NCBI GenBank assembly: GCA_019925795.1
Contig: CM034300.1
Location: 69,357,021 to 69,421,020, forward strand
Length of the DNA: 64,000 bases
Direction of reading: 5' to 3'
Origin: Dendrobium chrysotoxum
Taxonomy: Eukaryota > Streptophyta > Magnoliopsida > Asparagales > Orchidaceae
A model generated the notes under the pieces. That model worked only from the letters and a program-made list of their open reading frames with translations. It had not been told where the DNA came from and did no database searches. This document shows, one piece after another, positions 24,901 through 34,097 of the stretch (the stretch's first letter is position 1; each line of letters begins with the position of its first letter). A program made the position numbers and the translations under genes.

Positions 24901-27900
24901 TTTCAAGCATACTTGTCGTAACAATATACATACATTAAAGAACTACTACATGACACTAAACAGAATTTGATTTTTTTCCTCATCCTTCTGCTATGAAAGC
25001 AAATGTTATGTGACAAAAAATTGCTAGTGATATTAAGAATATTGCAAAGTATGTGTTTGGAGTATAAGAAGAAAAAGCTTCTAATAATAAAAATAGTTGA
25101 TGTTGGAATCAAAATATGTAAAAAATAATAAAAAAAATAAAAAGCTTCATTATAAAAATTCGTTTCGATGTAAAAGCTTAAAAATTTGAGAAAGATATAG
25201 ATGATCCAATAGGGAGTGTAAGAAAGTAATATACAATACAAAGAATTTAACTTTTAGCGATTTATATAATAGATTAGATATTGAGGGTGCAAGATGCATG
25301 TATAAGTTAGCCAAACAAAGAGATATGAGAAGGATCTAGTTCAAGTGAAGAGCATTAAGAATGAGGATAAAAAAATACTTTTCTTAGTAAATATTCAACA
25401 TATGTGGATGAGATATTTTGATAAACTTTTTAATAAAGATTATGAGAATACGATTCACTTCAGTGATCTTAACACCCTAAATAAAAATAAAGATTTTTTT
25501 TATCGTCATATTAATAAAATTGAAGTTGAAGAGGCTTTATAAAAAATGAAGTGTGCAAAAGCAATGAGAAGTGATGAACATGCTTAGAAGATCAAATAAT
25601 TTCTTTGCTTACTAAACTTTTAATATTATTTTAAAGACTAAAAAGATGTCAAAGAAGTGAGCAAGTAGTGTGTTGGTTCTTATTTTTAAGAATAAAGGTG
25701 ATGCACAAGAGCGTATGAATTAAAAAGGAATGAAGTTCCTGTGTCATACATTAAAACTATAGGAGAGAGTAATTGAGCAAAGGTTATGATGTGATACTAA
25801 TGTTTCTCAAAATTCGTTTGGATTCAAGCCAGATAGGTCTACTATGGAAGCTATACACTTGTTGAGAGATTTGATGGAGAAAACATAGAGAGAGTAAGAA
25901 GGATCTACATATGATATTCATTTATTTAGAGAAAACACATGATAAATTTCCACCATATGTGCTCTAAAAAGTTCTAAAAAAGAAAGAAATTAATAATGCT
26001 TATATTCAAATCATCAAGGATATGTATGCAGAAGCTGTTACTTGTGTTCAAACATAAGGTGGTTTGATCAAATATTTTTCTATTTCAGTTGGGTCACATC
26101 AAGGACTAACTTTAAGCCCTTATCTTTTTACTTTAATCATGGATGTTTTTACTGAACATTTTAAGAGGATGTAACTTGGTGTATGTTTTTTGTTGATGAT
26201 ATTTTTCTTGTTGATAAAACTAGAGAGGGAGTTGAAGGAAAACTTGAATTATGGAGGTCAACCTTAGGGTCTAAAGTTTTTTGTTTGAGTAAATCTAAAA
26301 TCAAATACATTGAGTGTAACTTTAGTAGTAACAAATGTAGTGGGGGATTGTGCCTTCGGGCGATCAAATCAATAAAAAGCGTACATGTTTTAGATATCTC
26401 AGGTATATTGTTTAAAGTGGTGGTGAAATAGATAGGGACATTATTAGTAGAATTCAAGTTGGATGGTTGAAGTGGAGGAATGCATCAGGCATGTTGTGTG
26501 ACAGAAAAATACCCCTCAAACTTAAGGGAAAATTCTATAAGATGGTGGTGAAAACCTGCAATGTTTTATGGCGCAGAATGTTGGCCATTAAAAGAGAAGC
26601 ATAAAATTAAATTAAATGTTGCAGAGATGAGAATGCTCAGGTTGATGAGTGACTTCACTCTTAGAGACAGAATACAAAATGAGTATACATGTGAAAAAGT
26701 TGGAGAAGCTCCAGTGAAAAGTAAGATTAGATAGTCACCATAGAAGGTTTAGTAACATAAAACCTCGGTCTTTCGATGACCCGGTTAGGAGAGTAGATGT
26801 ATTAGATTTGGCTTATGTTAAGAAAGGTAGAGGTAAACCTAAAAAGACTTGGCTAGAAAGTATTATAAATGATCTTCTGTTTATAAGATATAAATGATAA
26901 TCTAACTCTTAACAAGACATAATGGAGAAAAAGAATTCATGTAGCCGACCTCATGTTATGGGATAAAAGCATAATGTTGTTGAATCCTTCCGCTATGAAA
27001 GAACATTGAAAAATATTTCTAACATGCAAAAAGATTCCAATAGCTGCATTGCAACAAGCGCCTGATGCGCTGACACTTAAAACCTTAGATATAGCAAAAT
27101 CTTTTATGCAGGCAGACTATCAAGCTTATTCCTCCATAAGTTTTATTTGATCTTTGCAACTGATCAACAAGCTAACGCCAATTCAAGTAACATATCACTG
27201 TATGCGACAACAATAATCAATAAAATTACAAGTGAATTCTTTACCTTGTACTCGTGTAGATCCACAATCGTTCTCTGACATCTTAAATTCATCTCTAACC
27301 TTCGTTAGTTCCAACTTCAACTTCTCACCTGAAGACATATGATCTGGATGAAAATACTGCATTAAGATGAAATAATATTTGTGAGTTTACAATTTCAATC
27401 AATAAGCATTGGTAAAATAGCAATAATATGATAAATATCCAATCACTACAGACATTTTCTAGAAGGTGCTCTTGAGGGGGATTAAGCATGAAAGTTGGCT
27501 TTCCTTGACGACCCAAGTTGGCAAATAAAGAGAACCTCTGCACTGCTCAGATGAAAACAAACCTCAAGTTTTCAGTGATAAAAATCAGACGGCATCACCG
27601 AAAAGTATTAGCATACAGAAACAGAGGAAAATACTTACTATTAGCCTTTTTCGTGGCATTTGAATCCTTAAGCCTTTCAAGGCTCTCCCTGATATCTCTA
27701 AATGATAGTCCACCCATCTTCGATTCCGTCTCCTTTTCCTCCAACTCCCTAAGCTTTGCAAGCCTCTCATTCAATTCAGTAAGCGAGAACCACTCACCTT
27801 TTTTTCCATCCTTTACCGGCCTCAGCCTCTGCAACTTCTCCCCAAGCTCTTCATAACCATACATCTTCAGAAACTCCGTCCTCGGAACTTTCGGTTCCCC

Positions 27901-28620
27901 CTCTTCTCCTTCCCCCTTCTTCTCTCTCCTTTCCTTCCCAAATATCGAATCCGGTAGCTTGTCAGTACCGATGAGTTGAGGTCCCCTCCCACCGTCCCCA
28001 AGCCCCTCTCTCACGCCATGCTGGAAAGCCTTGATGTTGAAGCTGGAGCTCCGTGCTTGGCCTTCATTTTCACGAGATGAAGCCCGGAACTTCTTCAGGC
28101 TCTCCCTAATCGAATCGAAGGGAAGTCCCCTTCCAGCATCGGGCCCAGTGGTACCGGCACTGGAACTGGGCTTTCCAAAAACGTTGTTCTTGAGAAGATC
28201 CTGGAAGGAGAGAGGGGCGCCAGAGGAAGGGCGGTCGGTAGACGTAGAGCCGCCTGACTTTAGCCGGAACTCAGCGAGATGCTTCCGAATCTCCTCAAGG
28301 GAAGCGGCCGGCGGGGACTTCCCGGCAGCGGAGAATGCAGCTGGACGCGGGGGATCTGTAGGAATGCGGCGAGGCGGCGATGGAGGAGACTTAAGCCGCT
28401 CCTTGATGTCGCTAAAGAATGAAGAGTAGGATGGAGGAGATGGAGGGGAAGATCCACCATCGGCAGTGCGATCAGGCGGAGGAGGCTCGCCGTCGTCCGA
28501 TGAATCATGGTCCTGTGGTGGAGGGGGAGATGAGGAGGATGAGGACAATCTGAAGCATGGAAAAGATCTAGACGACGGGTTTATTAAGGGTTTGGGTTGG
28601 AGCTTGAGGTGGCGAAACAT
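8554..28620 (-). CDS. uS15-family small-subunit ribosomal protein, predicted mitochondrial (uS15m), 5 exons
   Basis: Exons on the minus strand are 27639-28620, 27454-27542, 27245-27356, 8801-8853 and 8554-8712, totalling 1395 nt (464 aa plus stop). Phases chain correctly, and all junctions are GT-AG, although exon 2 uses a weak GTCTGT donor. The start is the ATG at 28618-28620. The C-terminal residues ~393-455 match bacterial S15 (QVAQLTTKIKHLSS, HSRKGLHEMVQQRKKLLKYL, LVLSKLGLRD). In the family this domain binds small-subunit rRNA early in assembly. The first ~30 residues are Arg/Ser/Pro-rich, resembling an organelle-targeting peptide. Plastid S15 is usually chloroplast-encoded, so mitochondria are the likely destination. 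Residues ~40-327 are a low-complexity extension with a repeated helix motif. Segments such as YFHPDHMSS and EFKMSENDCGS fit plant S15-like nuclear genes as I remember them. The tail ends in a repeated PDYK. The oddity is intron 3, which is 18,391 bp. Confidence 0.9.
9831..10046. mobile_element. MITE-like element with ~40-bp inverted ends
   Basis: The left arm TGAAATTGGTCACCTAATTT...AAAGATCAAAATAGTC is matched by the right arm GACTATTTTGATCTTTTG...GGAACCATTTTAGTCATT in inverse orientation. No coding content. The TSD could not be fixed. Confidence 0.55.
10166..10210 (-). mobile_element. 45-bp LINE 3'-end insertion with 14-bp TSD
   Basis: TAAAACCAAGCATT occurs at 10152-10165 and again at 10211-10224. 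The 45 bp between them are CAACAACAACAACATGCC...ATCCCATTGCATGAGG. On the minus strand this reads as the LINE 3' end (CATGCAATGGGAT...GTTGTTGTTGTTG), the same 3' end and (TTG)n tail seen on the longer LINE copies here. It looks like an extremely 5'-truncated retrotransposition event. Confidence 0.75.
11153..12176. mobile_element. PIF/Harbinger-like element carrying a minisatellite
   Basis: The ends are GGTGTTGTTTGGTTGCCG and, inverted, GGGGCTGTTTGGTTTGCTGC, each flanked directly by TAA (11150-11152 and 12177-12179). A TAA TSD with a TGTTTGGTT terminus is typical of PIF/Harbinger-type MITEs. Subterminal blocks such as GCAGTGTAAA / TTTACACTCTAAATGC and a repeated AATGCA(G/A)TGTAAAATAAATG motif are also inverted or repeated. 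No transposase is visible, so the element is non-autonomous. Nearly half of it is the GGTGG array. Confidence 0.75.
11500..11965. repeat. GGTGG-rich minisatellite
   Basis: Degenerate tandem units of the type GGTGGTTGCCGGTGGTGGCGGA, with variants (GTGGCCGGCGGTGG, AAAGGTGGTGGTCGACGG), give a strongly strand-asymmetric G-rich block in AT-rich surroundings. Overlapping Trp/Gly/Val-rich open frames on plus and His/Pro-rich ones on minus are products of the repeat. The G-rich strand contains many GG doublets spaced by one to four bases, so two-tier G-quadruplexes are conceivable. Confidence 0.9.
12780..13000 (-). mobile_element. Probable LINE fragment
   Basis: Read on the minus strand, the region contains an ATTGAAGAGAAAATAGT...TTAAGATGGTCTTGACATG stretch. 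It resembles the decayed C-terminal region of plant LINE reverse transcriptases (IEEK...LRWFGHV-type). Similarity was judged by eye and is weak. No TSD or tail was found. Confidence 0.3.
13805..14492 (+). repeat. 5' LTR of gypsy element A
   Basis: This LTR is 688 bp against 563 bp for the 3' LTR. They align from TGATACGGCGGGAGCCG through TGTGGGG..TAGCAAA, GATTCATTATGTTAGGAGGA, CTATTTAAGGGGGAGTTTTG and the closing TTTTTACTTCCAAG. Most of the extra length is a T-rich run at about 14130-14220 absent from the 3' copy. CTATTTAAGG just before GGGAGTTTTG could be the TATA-like box. Confidence 0.92.
14493..14508 (+). other. Primer-binding site of element A
   Basis: AATTGGTATCAAAGCG follows the LTR end directly. 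It differs by one base from the initiator-Met complement TGGTATCAGAGC used by most plant LTR retrotransposons. Confidence 0.85.
14519..15670 (+). pseudogene. Element A gag and protease N-terminal remnant
   Basis: Two overlapping frames share the gag homology. At 14720-14920 there is LKTPIFKGEDAQSWAYWVE; after a frameshift near 14934 there is LERFRAIQEGDLYEQF, EYQKKFELLSGRL, GNFIKGLREDIQVELG and MELARRIEEKS. These fit the retrotransposon gag domain. Further on, GLCFRCDEKF at about 15383 is a partial zinc knuckle in which the following His/Cys positions are lost. The protease active-site (D-S/T-G) segment expected before the flap region is absent. Stops and frameshifts make it non-functional. 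Confidence 0.8.
15694..16589. mobile_element. hAT-like non-autonomous element inside element A
   Basis: The element begins AGGGGCGGAGCCAGAAATTT and ends GGCTCCGCCATTGAG, whose complement is CTCAATGGCGGAGCC. The GCGGAGCCAG core is inverted at both ends, each side also having a nearby GGGGGCA/TGCCCCC. Flanks are TTCCTTCT (15686-15693) and TTCCTTTT (16590-16597), an 8-bp TSD with one mismatch. The TSD length and GCGGAGCC termini fit hAT. The interior is AT-rich without coding. It splits the gypsy protease reading between ...IEDFLL and LGSVDVILGL. Confidence 0.75.
16590..17800 (+). pseudogene. Element A protease C-term, RT and RNase H remnant
   Basis: LGSVDVILGLKWLQTIGEM (about 16600) is the end of the gypsy aspartic protease. 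RT follows: KDEIERFIKEMLEARIIRPS, SPFSSPILLVKKD, an in-frame stop at 17110, then RFCIDYRALNKE, KIDLKLGYHQI and VMPIGLTNALATLQSLMN. The catalytic box reads VFFDAILIY instead of the family's FFDD, so one catalytic Asp is Ala. After ...HWEHLKTVFGNLE the sequence jumps to RNase H (ELMTIVLAIQKWRPYLLG), so the thumb and the first half of RNase H are deleted. YDFEIQY and ENKATYTILGG are the decayed end of RNase H. Confidence 0.88.
17969..18525. repeat. Three ~185-bp tandem repeats in the Helitron
   Basis: Units begin CCATTTTAATTACTCAAATT at 17969, 18154 and 18340. Each runs through TGATTAATAATTGTAC, TTTTTTATTTTAGCATGTAATTAATTT and CTAATGAAAAG. Internal tandem repeats near an end are common in non-autonomous Helitrons. 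Confidence 0.9.
18526..19420 (+). other. GC-richer Helitron cargo with (CT)n run
   Basis: The phrase GAGCCGAAA(T/C)GCCAACAGT(C) occurs twice (18525 and 18575). A frame at 18693-18983 contains a hydrophobic segment (MMVLISICISITIFLIAA) before running into (CT)n at 18926-18982, where it reads only Leu/Ser. A TTGGCAG|GGCATGTGGACC acceptor-like site at about 19102 precedes an exon-like stretch ending ACGTGTAAG. Cargo from a host gene is possible, but I recognise no protein. Confidence 0.4.
20607..20943 (+). pseudogene. Captured exon pair in the Helitron (candidate)
   Basis: Segment 20607-20684 lies between CTTCAG and GTAAGT. It reads TLSKWMTSSVVEVAKIGLRI before an in-frame stop. Segment 20817-20943 lies between TTAG and GTTTGT. 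It reads VYKDMNILEQLGRRAERALA then LKPYPLQWILLDFVKGRL with no stop. Both look like coding exons with splice borders, in a Helitron, which is the expected form of a captured host gene. I cannot name the parent gene. Confidence 0.5.
23451..24145 (+). pseudogene. Element A integrase and C-terminal remnant
   Basis: The spacer and zinc-binding region are frameshifted. At about 23710 one frame reads VCDVCQQHKYLTMTPGG, the CxxC half of the integrase HHCC finger, matching CEACQRNKYMAMSPGG in element B. The catalytic core is then missing. The 3' part at 23951-24142 reads LFPHYFEPYEVTERI and YRLRLPASPSLLPVFHISQM, the conserved gypsy integrase C-terminus. Confidence 0.8.
24332..24894 (+). repeat. 3' LTR of gypsy element A
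   Basis: It starts TGATACGGCGGGAGCCG after a purine tract at 24319-24330 and ends GGCGCATTA, a decayed CA terminus, followed by the ATATC TSD. Confidence 0.92.
25000..26983 (+). mobile_element. LINE (RTE-like), 5'-truncated, decayed, 18-bp TSD
   Basis: ATCCTTCTGCTATGAAAG (24982-24999) and ATCCTTCCGCTATGAAAG (26984-27001) form a TSD with one mismatch. Inside, frames with stops carry non-LTR RT homology in order: a GARCMYKLAKQRDMRR stretch, VLIFKNKGDAQ, NSFGFKPDRSTMEAIHLLRD, a GSHQGLTLSPYLFTLIMDV stretch, the catalytic FVDDIFLVD box at about 26187, REGVEGKLELWRSTL and GRGKPKKTWLES. The end GGGATAAAAGCATAATGTTG is the family's (TTG)-type tail. Assignment to the RTE clade rests on recalled motif similarity. 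Confidence 0.88.
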
Positions 28621-29853
28621 GGCCTCTACCCTGTGTATCGTCTAGGGCTTGGCAACGTAGAAGAGAAGAAGAAAAAGAGAGCGGTTCAGCCCCGGTCATT
28701 TAGACCGAACCGCTTTAGATGTTGTAGGCTGATATTAAATAGACCGGCTGATTTTTTAATCATTGGGATGGATAAATGCAAGGTAGAATTTTAAAAGGGA
28801 AATTTATATATAAATATCTAACATCTAAAATTTTAATATTATATTTTTATTATTCATTTAAAATTTTAATATCAAATATACCACTCCTATATTTCATTAT
28901 CACCACATATACCACTCTACAAACTTTAATATTTCATTCCATGCACCCATTTTTGTTCTATAGATGATAGGCATGTAATATTAAAATTTTAGATGTTAGA
29001 TATATAAATAGCATGAAATAAAGTAGTATGTATGTAAAGATCCCATTTTAAAAATAAGAACATAAAAAATTAAAATTAGCATAAGGAGCATAATTAAGGA
29101 GAGAATTCGTTAATCGTTCGACACAGTATTAAATGCACCAAATAATATGATTTGTTCAGGCTGTTCTAAATCTTTTGACGCATTCAGCCCGACTCGTCAT
29201 TGTCTGCATCGACGATTTGCCATGAGTTGAGCTAAGTTTTAGAGAAATTGAGGGATTAACTTAAGTAATATATTCACTTTAAATTTATTTTAGAATAATT
29301 ATTCTCTTTAAATTGATATATATACTTTTAATTCATAGCTACTAAGAATAAAATAAATATTATTAAGTTGTAAATTTGGAAAATTTATCTTAAAATGAAT
29401 TAAAATTTATTTAAAAATAAAATTAACTTTTAAAAATAATTTATTAATATTTTTTAAAATTCAAAGAATTTGAAGAATATATATATATATATTCAAAATT
29501 CTACTATTCTTTGTATTAAGAAGGTCAAATTTTAATAGTATATACTATTAAAAAGTAATTTATTTAATAAAATATCAAAAAATAGATTTCTACATTATTT
29601 AACTTAATTATTCCAAATGATTATACCGAATAACATTTACTTAATGTAATGTAAATGAAATCCATTATTAACTTACTACCTTTTGTAAGTTAGAAAAGAT
29701 TTCTGAAGAATAAGTACGGTTAGTATTTTTTGTTCATAAAAAATTAATCTTAATTTCTTATTTGAATTTATAAATAGTAGCATATGATCCTTTAATTGTT
29801 ATTTGACAAATCAGTAAAGTCATTTATTTGATATTATTGTTAGCAAAAACATA

Positions 29854-30061
29854 TCACATTATGTGAGCTTTATAACAGTAATGTCCAATCAATTATCCAA
29901 ACCTGTCATATTATGTGAGTTGTATATCATTAATATCCAATCAATTATCCAAACCTATCACAGTAGATGAGCTGCATAATAGTAATGTCTAATTAATTCT
30001 CCAAACATGTCACATTATGTGAGCTATATAACAGTAATATCCAATCAATTCTCCAAACTTG
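29854..30061. repeat. 52-bp tandem repeat, four copies
   Basis: Units start at 29854, 29906, 29958 and 30010 with TCACATTATGTGAGCT-like sequence and continue into CCAATCAATTATCCAAAC. Spacing is exactly 52 bp each time. Each unit contains a near-palindrome TCACATTATGTGA. Confidence 0.85.
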
Positions 30062-31252
30062 TATACCATTAATATTTTCATAGAATTGAAATTTTGATTT
30101 TAGTTATTATTACATAAATAAGTATACCAATTATAATATTGATGGTCATTTCTTTCTAGGAAAATAGTTAGATAAATTAATTTCTAATTATGCTCATTAA
30201 ATGTCTTAATAATAATTAAAGAATAATAATGAATTAATTTTAACTTTATTAGCCTAAAGTTTCATAAATTAATTTTTGGATGATTATTTTACTAATTTCT
30301 TAATATTTCACTTATTTTATTATAATTTGTACGCTGTAGCTCTACCAAAATTTGTAATTAACTTCCCTAACTAAATAATATTAGTATTTTTTTATTTTTA
30401 TAATCGCTTCACTAAATTAAAATAAATAAAATAAAATTTAAAAATACATCAATCTACTTTTTACTATAATTATATACACCAAAATATTTCATTAGAATCA
30501 TTATTCATCAAAATTTCATTACAATAATCAGAAGTTCAATCAATACATCAGTCTAATTTCAATACTCCTAACTACAGAGAAATAAAGCAAAAAGTATACA
30601 AAATTAAACCTAAAATCTTGAAATCATATTAGCCTCACTCCATTGAGTCCCTACTCGAACTTGAAACATGAAAACTATAAATTGAGCAAATAACTTAATA
30701 GGTTATCAGAATCTACAACCACTGTCAATTCATCGTAGCAGAAATAATATGCATGCTATCATTCAATCCAAATTAGTATAAACAAATAACAATCACTATA
30801 GTTAGTATGCATCATTATAATTAACCTTAATCAACAAACAGTAGAATTTAGCATAATCAATATGTTCTGTTAGTTTTGTATATGTATCATTTGCAATACA
30901 ATGTTAGGGAAAATATGAATTTATGCATATATCATATATGAATCTATATATATCACTTATAATGAATAAATATTATCTCTATGCTAAGTCATGTGCATCA
31001 TCATATCTATCATGTAATATCATATGTCAGTTGTCAATATATATATGTATATAAATCTATATCAATGTATATATGGCATGTACATGTGCTTTATATCAAT
31101 CTTTTTATATGTTTGTGTCAATTGTATCATATATCATATTCATGTTATGTCATATCACTTATGCATATATCATATATAATTATGTCGTATGCATATATCA
31201 CATAACAATGGTAATAAGCAAGGTAGGATATCTAGCACTTGTGGTGCTTTAC

Positions 31253-31900
31253 TGTTGGGGATGAGGAGTAAACCATCGCAACAAAATAAATAAGAAAATT
31301 AAAAAGCTGCAGAAAGTAAGAGGACACCCGAATTTAACGTGGAAAAACTCAAAATTGGAGAAAAAATCACGAAGCCACACCACACCAACAAATCCACTAT
31401 GAAAATGGGAGAAATAAGTACAAACCTCTTTTCTCTCCCACTCTTTCCTTGCTTCTCTTCTCTCTTATAATGTTCTCACAGTTCTCTAACACTAAACACA
31501 AGAGAAATTACAAGTTAATAACACCAAGGGATGCAACCTTTCAGAGAAATGAGAAAGAAAACTGTCAAGTTCACCTCGCAGCACTGTGATGCTAATTTGG
31601 AGCGTTGAGACGCTCAAGCCTCTGTCATCATGATGTTGCGACGCTCAAACCTACAACATTACGACGTCACACAATATTGTGATGCCGAATCTAGAGCGAT
31701 GCGGCACTCTGCTATCTGTCGATCAGCGTTGGGGTGCTCAGGAACACTGTGTCGGGGCACTCAGGAACACAACAGCAAGGCGTTGTACGAGAAAAAAAAT
31801 TTCTGATGCTTAGCACCCGAACCAAAGCAGGGAGTAAACCCCCGCAACCCAAGCGAGAATGATAATTTGAATTAAGGTCTGAGGCAACAGAACAACTCGA
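31253..31900 (-). mobile_element. Possible truncated LTR, minus orientation
   Basis: TGTTGGGGATGAGGAGTAAAC at 31253 reads on minus as an LTR end ...CCCCAACA. The nearby AATTTAACGTGGAAAAACTC is the complement of GTTTTTCCACGTTAA, a phrase common in plant copia-type LTRs. No primer site follows, and the opposite end is not located. Repeated GCGACGCTCAAAC-like words lie at 31600-31760. Confidence 0.35.
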
Positions 31901-33107
31901 TTGATCAACACAATCAGATTTCACACAGAACAACATTTACTTGTATCAAGTCCTGTTGACCTTTCATACCAAACAAGAATCAATCTCATATCACATATCA
32001 TAAATTAGGTGACTTTTATATAAGAAGCATCACTTCATGCCCATCAACTTATCATATCGTATCAGTCAATCTGTTTATGTCTCCCTTTTATATTTTAGGA
32101 TTGCACTATAAACCTTATTTAAAGGGAAGTCATTCAGTCTGCCTTCTTGTACAGGGTAATATGTATCCAATCACCCTAAATCGATAAATCATGTTTAACC
32201 AGTCTTTCTTATTTTGACACATATGTCATATAATGTATATCATAATAACAAATATCATTTGTACATCTAATATATCATAACATGTAAATCTATCTAATGT
32301 GCTCATTAGTATATATGTATTATGCTAAAATGCATTTTATATCAAATGGATAATAACTTTATGCATATCATGTATTTCATAATTAGATTTAGTACGTTGA
32401 CTCATGATCATTTTATAATAATTATAACTCTACTCATTTTGAATAAAATGACATGCATGCAAAATCGACCAATGAAATCACAGTATAAGCCTATCAAAAC
32501 GTCCGGTGATAAGAATGATCTACATCGAGAGATAATCAATTTTTAACAAATTTAAGAGAGAGAAAATAAGCAAAACTCAAAATCATTTTAAAAAGGTAGA
32601 ACTAAGGTAACTTATCACGATCAGAATAACTTTCGTAACTAGAGTGATGAAAAATACAAGCTAATCCCAACTTTCTCTCTCCCACTTCTCTCTTTTTCTT
32701 CTCCTTTTTAACCCAACCATGCAAGGGAATGGAGAGTGAGCTGGGACTTGTGATGGTTTAGATAAATAAAATTAGATATTGTATTTAAAAAAATTAAATA
32801 TGTGACCCAACGCTGCAATGCTCAAATCCTCAGCACCGTAATGCTCTTTCAATTTCATTTACACCCGAGGGCTGGCATCGTAAATGATGGAGTATAAGCA
32901 CTTTCCAAATAAAGATAATAAATTATAATTCAAAAAGTTATGAAACAAATAGATCAATCTCATTCAATTATTGAACCTATATTCAATTGATGACTAAAAT
33001 ATCACTAATCCTAAATACAATTGATGACTTAGACTTCATTTGAGATAAATTTTCTATTATTTTATTTACCAAATTACTTTCCTATATAAAAATGGATTTA
33101 TTTGATT

Positions 33108-33224
33108 GAAAAATAAGATTTCATTTATGACGACTTTCTTAATATTTCTTAAAGGAACTTTTTAATAAAAAATAAAAAATTTTGCATTAAAAAATAATAA
33201 GAAAGCCATCCCAAATGAAACCTA
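33108..33224. mobile_element. Tourist-like MITE (TAA TSD), copy 5
   Basis: TAA|GATTTCATTTATGACGAC at the left and GCCATCCCAAATGAAACC|TAA at the right are inverted. A partial left arm (ACTTCATTTGAGATAAATTT) of another copy lies just upstream at about 33032. Confidence 0.75.
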
Positions 33225-33845
33225 ACTCCTTATAAAATAAAATTTGAGTCAAAATCTACTATAAATAAGAATATTATGTTTCATTCAAGGGTGTATGAAA
33301 ATTGAGAGGATAGTAATATACATTGCCTTCTGAGCATGTGAGATTTATTTGGTGTGCACCTATTAGATTTTATTTCTTTGTTAATAAAAGCTTTCATATA
33401 TAGCAGCTTTTTTTTTTCTTTTTTTTAGCTTTATAGCTATATTTCTGATATCATACATTCAATTTAGTTCCAATATAATCCTCTGATCATTTGTAAGTTG
33501 CCAATTTAGCCCTAAAATATTACATTTCTCCAACCAAATTCCTCAGTACACAAAATTAATCACAAGTAGCCCAAGATAAAAAATAATGAAAATTGAGATA
33601 TAAAAGTGATCTCAATTTAATCCCCAAAAAACTATTTGATATTAGTTTTGGATAATCAATGAACTAAATTGAAAAAATATAATACTCTGTGATTAAATTG
33701 GCCGCTATTCAAAACTATTTTGAGATTGATCAATATATATACAAAATTCCCAATCCAAGCAATCACTAAGATGAACATTCATGTTTTTAAGGAAGCTTTT
33801 TTTTTTTTAATTATTATTATTTTTTCATATTTCCAAGGAAACTAA

Positions 33846-33959
33846 AGCTTCATTTGGTATAATTTTCTTTCTGTTTTCTAAAGCAGCTTTTTTGTACAAA
33901 AATTTTTGTACTAAAAAGCTGCTTTAAAAAACAATAAGAAAACTATCCCAAACGAAGCT
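33846..33959. mobile_element. Tourist-like MITE (TAA TSD), best-preserved copy
   Basis: AGCTTCATTTGGTATAATTT and ACTATCCCAAACGAAGCT are inverted ends flanked by TAA. The middle, GTACAAAAATTTTTGTAC, is a perfect palindrome. The inner arms GCAGCTTTTTTGTAC / GTACTAAAAAGCTGC continue the fold-back, so the whole unit can form one long hairpin. Confidence 0.85.
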
Positions 33960-34097
33960 TAAATCCAAACCTACTATGAAAAAAAAGAGAAATTAATGGT
34001 GGAATGGAAGCTTTACTGTAGAGCCGATTATATTCCTACCTACAGATTAATAGGAGATTTATTTTCCTAATCGAAAGGAGTACTACAAGATTTCAGT

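Larger units (their letters stand above)
8854..27244 (-). other. Giant TE-filled intron 3 of the uS15 gene
   Basis: The donor is AAG|GTAAAG at 27244 and the acceptor CTGTAG at 8854. The codon is split G|TT, giving Val in the conserved VQVAQLT stretch. The neighbouring introns are 96, 97 and 88 bp, so nearly all the excess comes from insertions, listed separately. Stretches between those insertions (8854-9830, 10225-11152, 12177-12779, 13001-13804, 27002-27244) show no gene or clear element. The exon model rests on protein continuity rather than transcript data. Confidence 0.85.
28621..34097. other. Intergenic region between the HUB2-like and uS15 genes
   Basis: Both genes run leftward, so this contains the uS15 promoter (right of 28620) and the HUB2-like 3' UTR (left of 34098). 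No clear TATA box or other element could be assigned. Contents are AT-rich DNA, a 52-bp tandem array, CATATAT-rich DNA at about 30880-31200 and 32200-32300, a possible LTR and MITE copies. Open frames here are short and unconvincing. Confidence 0.5.

Noticed and set aside
27543..27595. Continuation of uS15 exon 1 as one longer frame ending ...KANSKYFPLFLYANTFR
   Set aside because: The frame continues past a strong GTAAGT donor at 27638. Splicing to 27542 gives the conserved ...FMLNPPQEHL segment instead.
27518..28508. Frames on both strands overlapping uS15 exon 1 (e.g. 28031-28429 plus, 28260-28508 minus)
   Set aside because: They are shadows of the real exon, which has the conserved downstream exons and matching splice phases.
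8554..28620. Two independent genes or pseudogene fragments instead of one gene with a giant intron
   Set aside because: The halves meet exactly within a conserved motif with matching phase and consensus splice sites, and no second copy of either half is seen.
29854..30061. CRISPR-like direct repeats
   Set aside because: The units are contiguous 52-bp tandem copies with no unique spacers, and the window is a plant nuclear genome.
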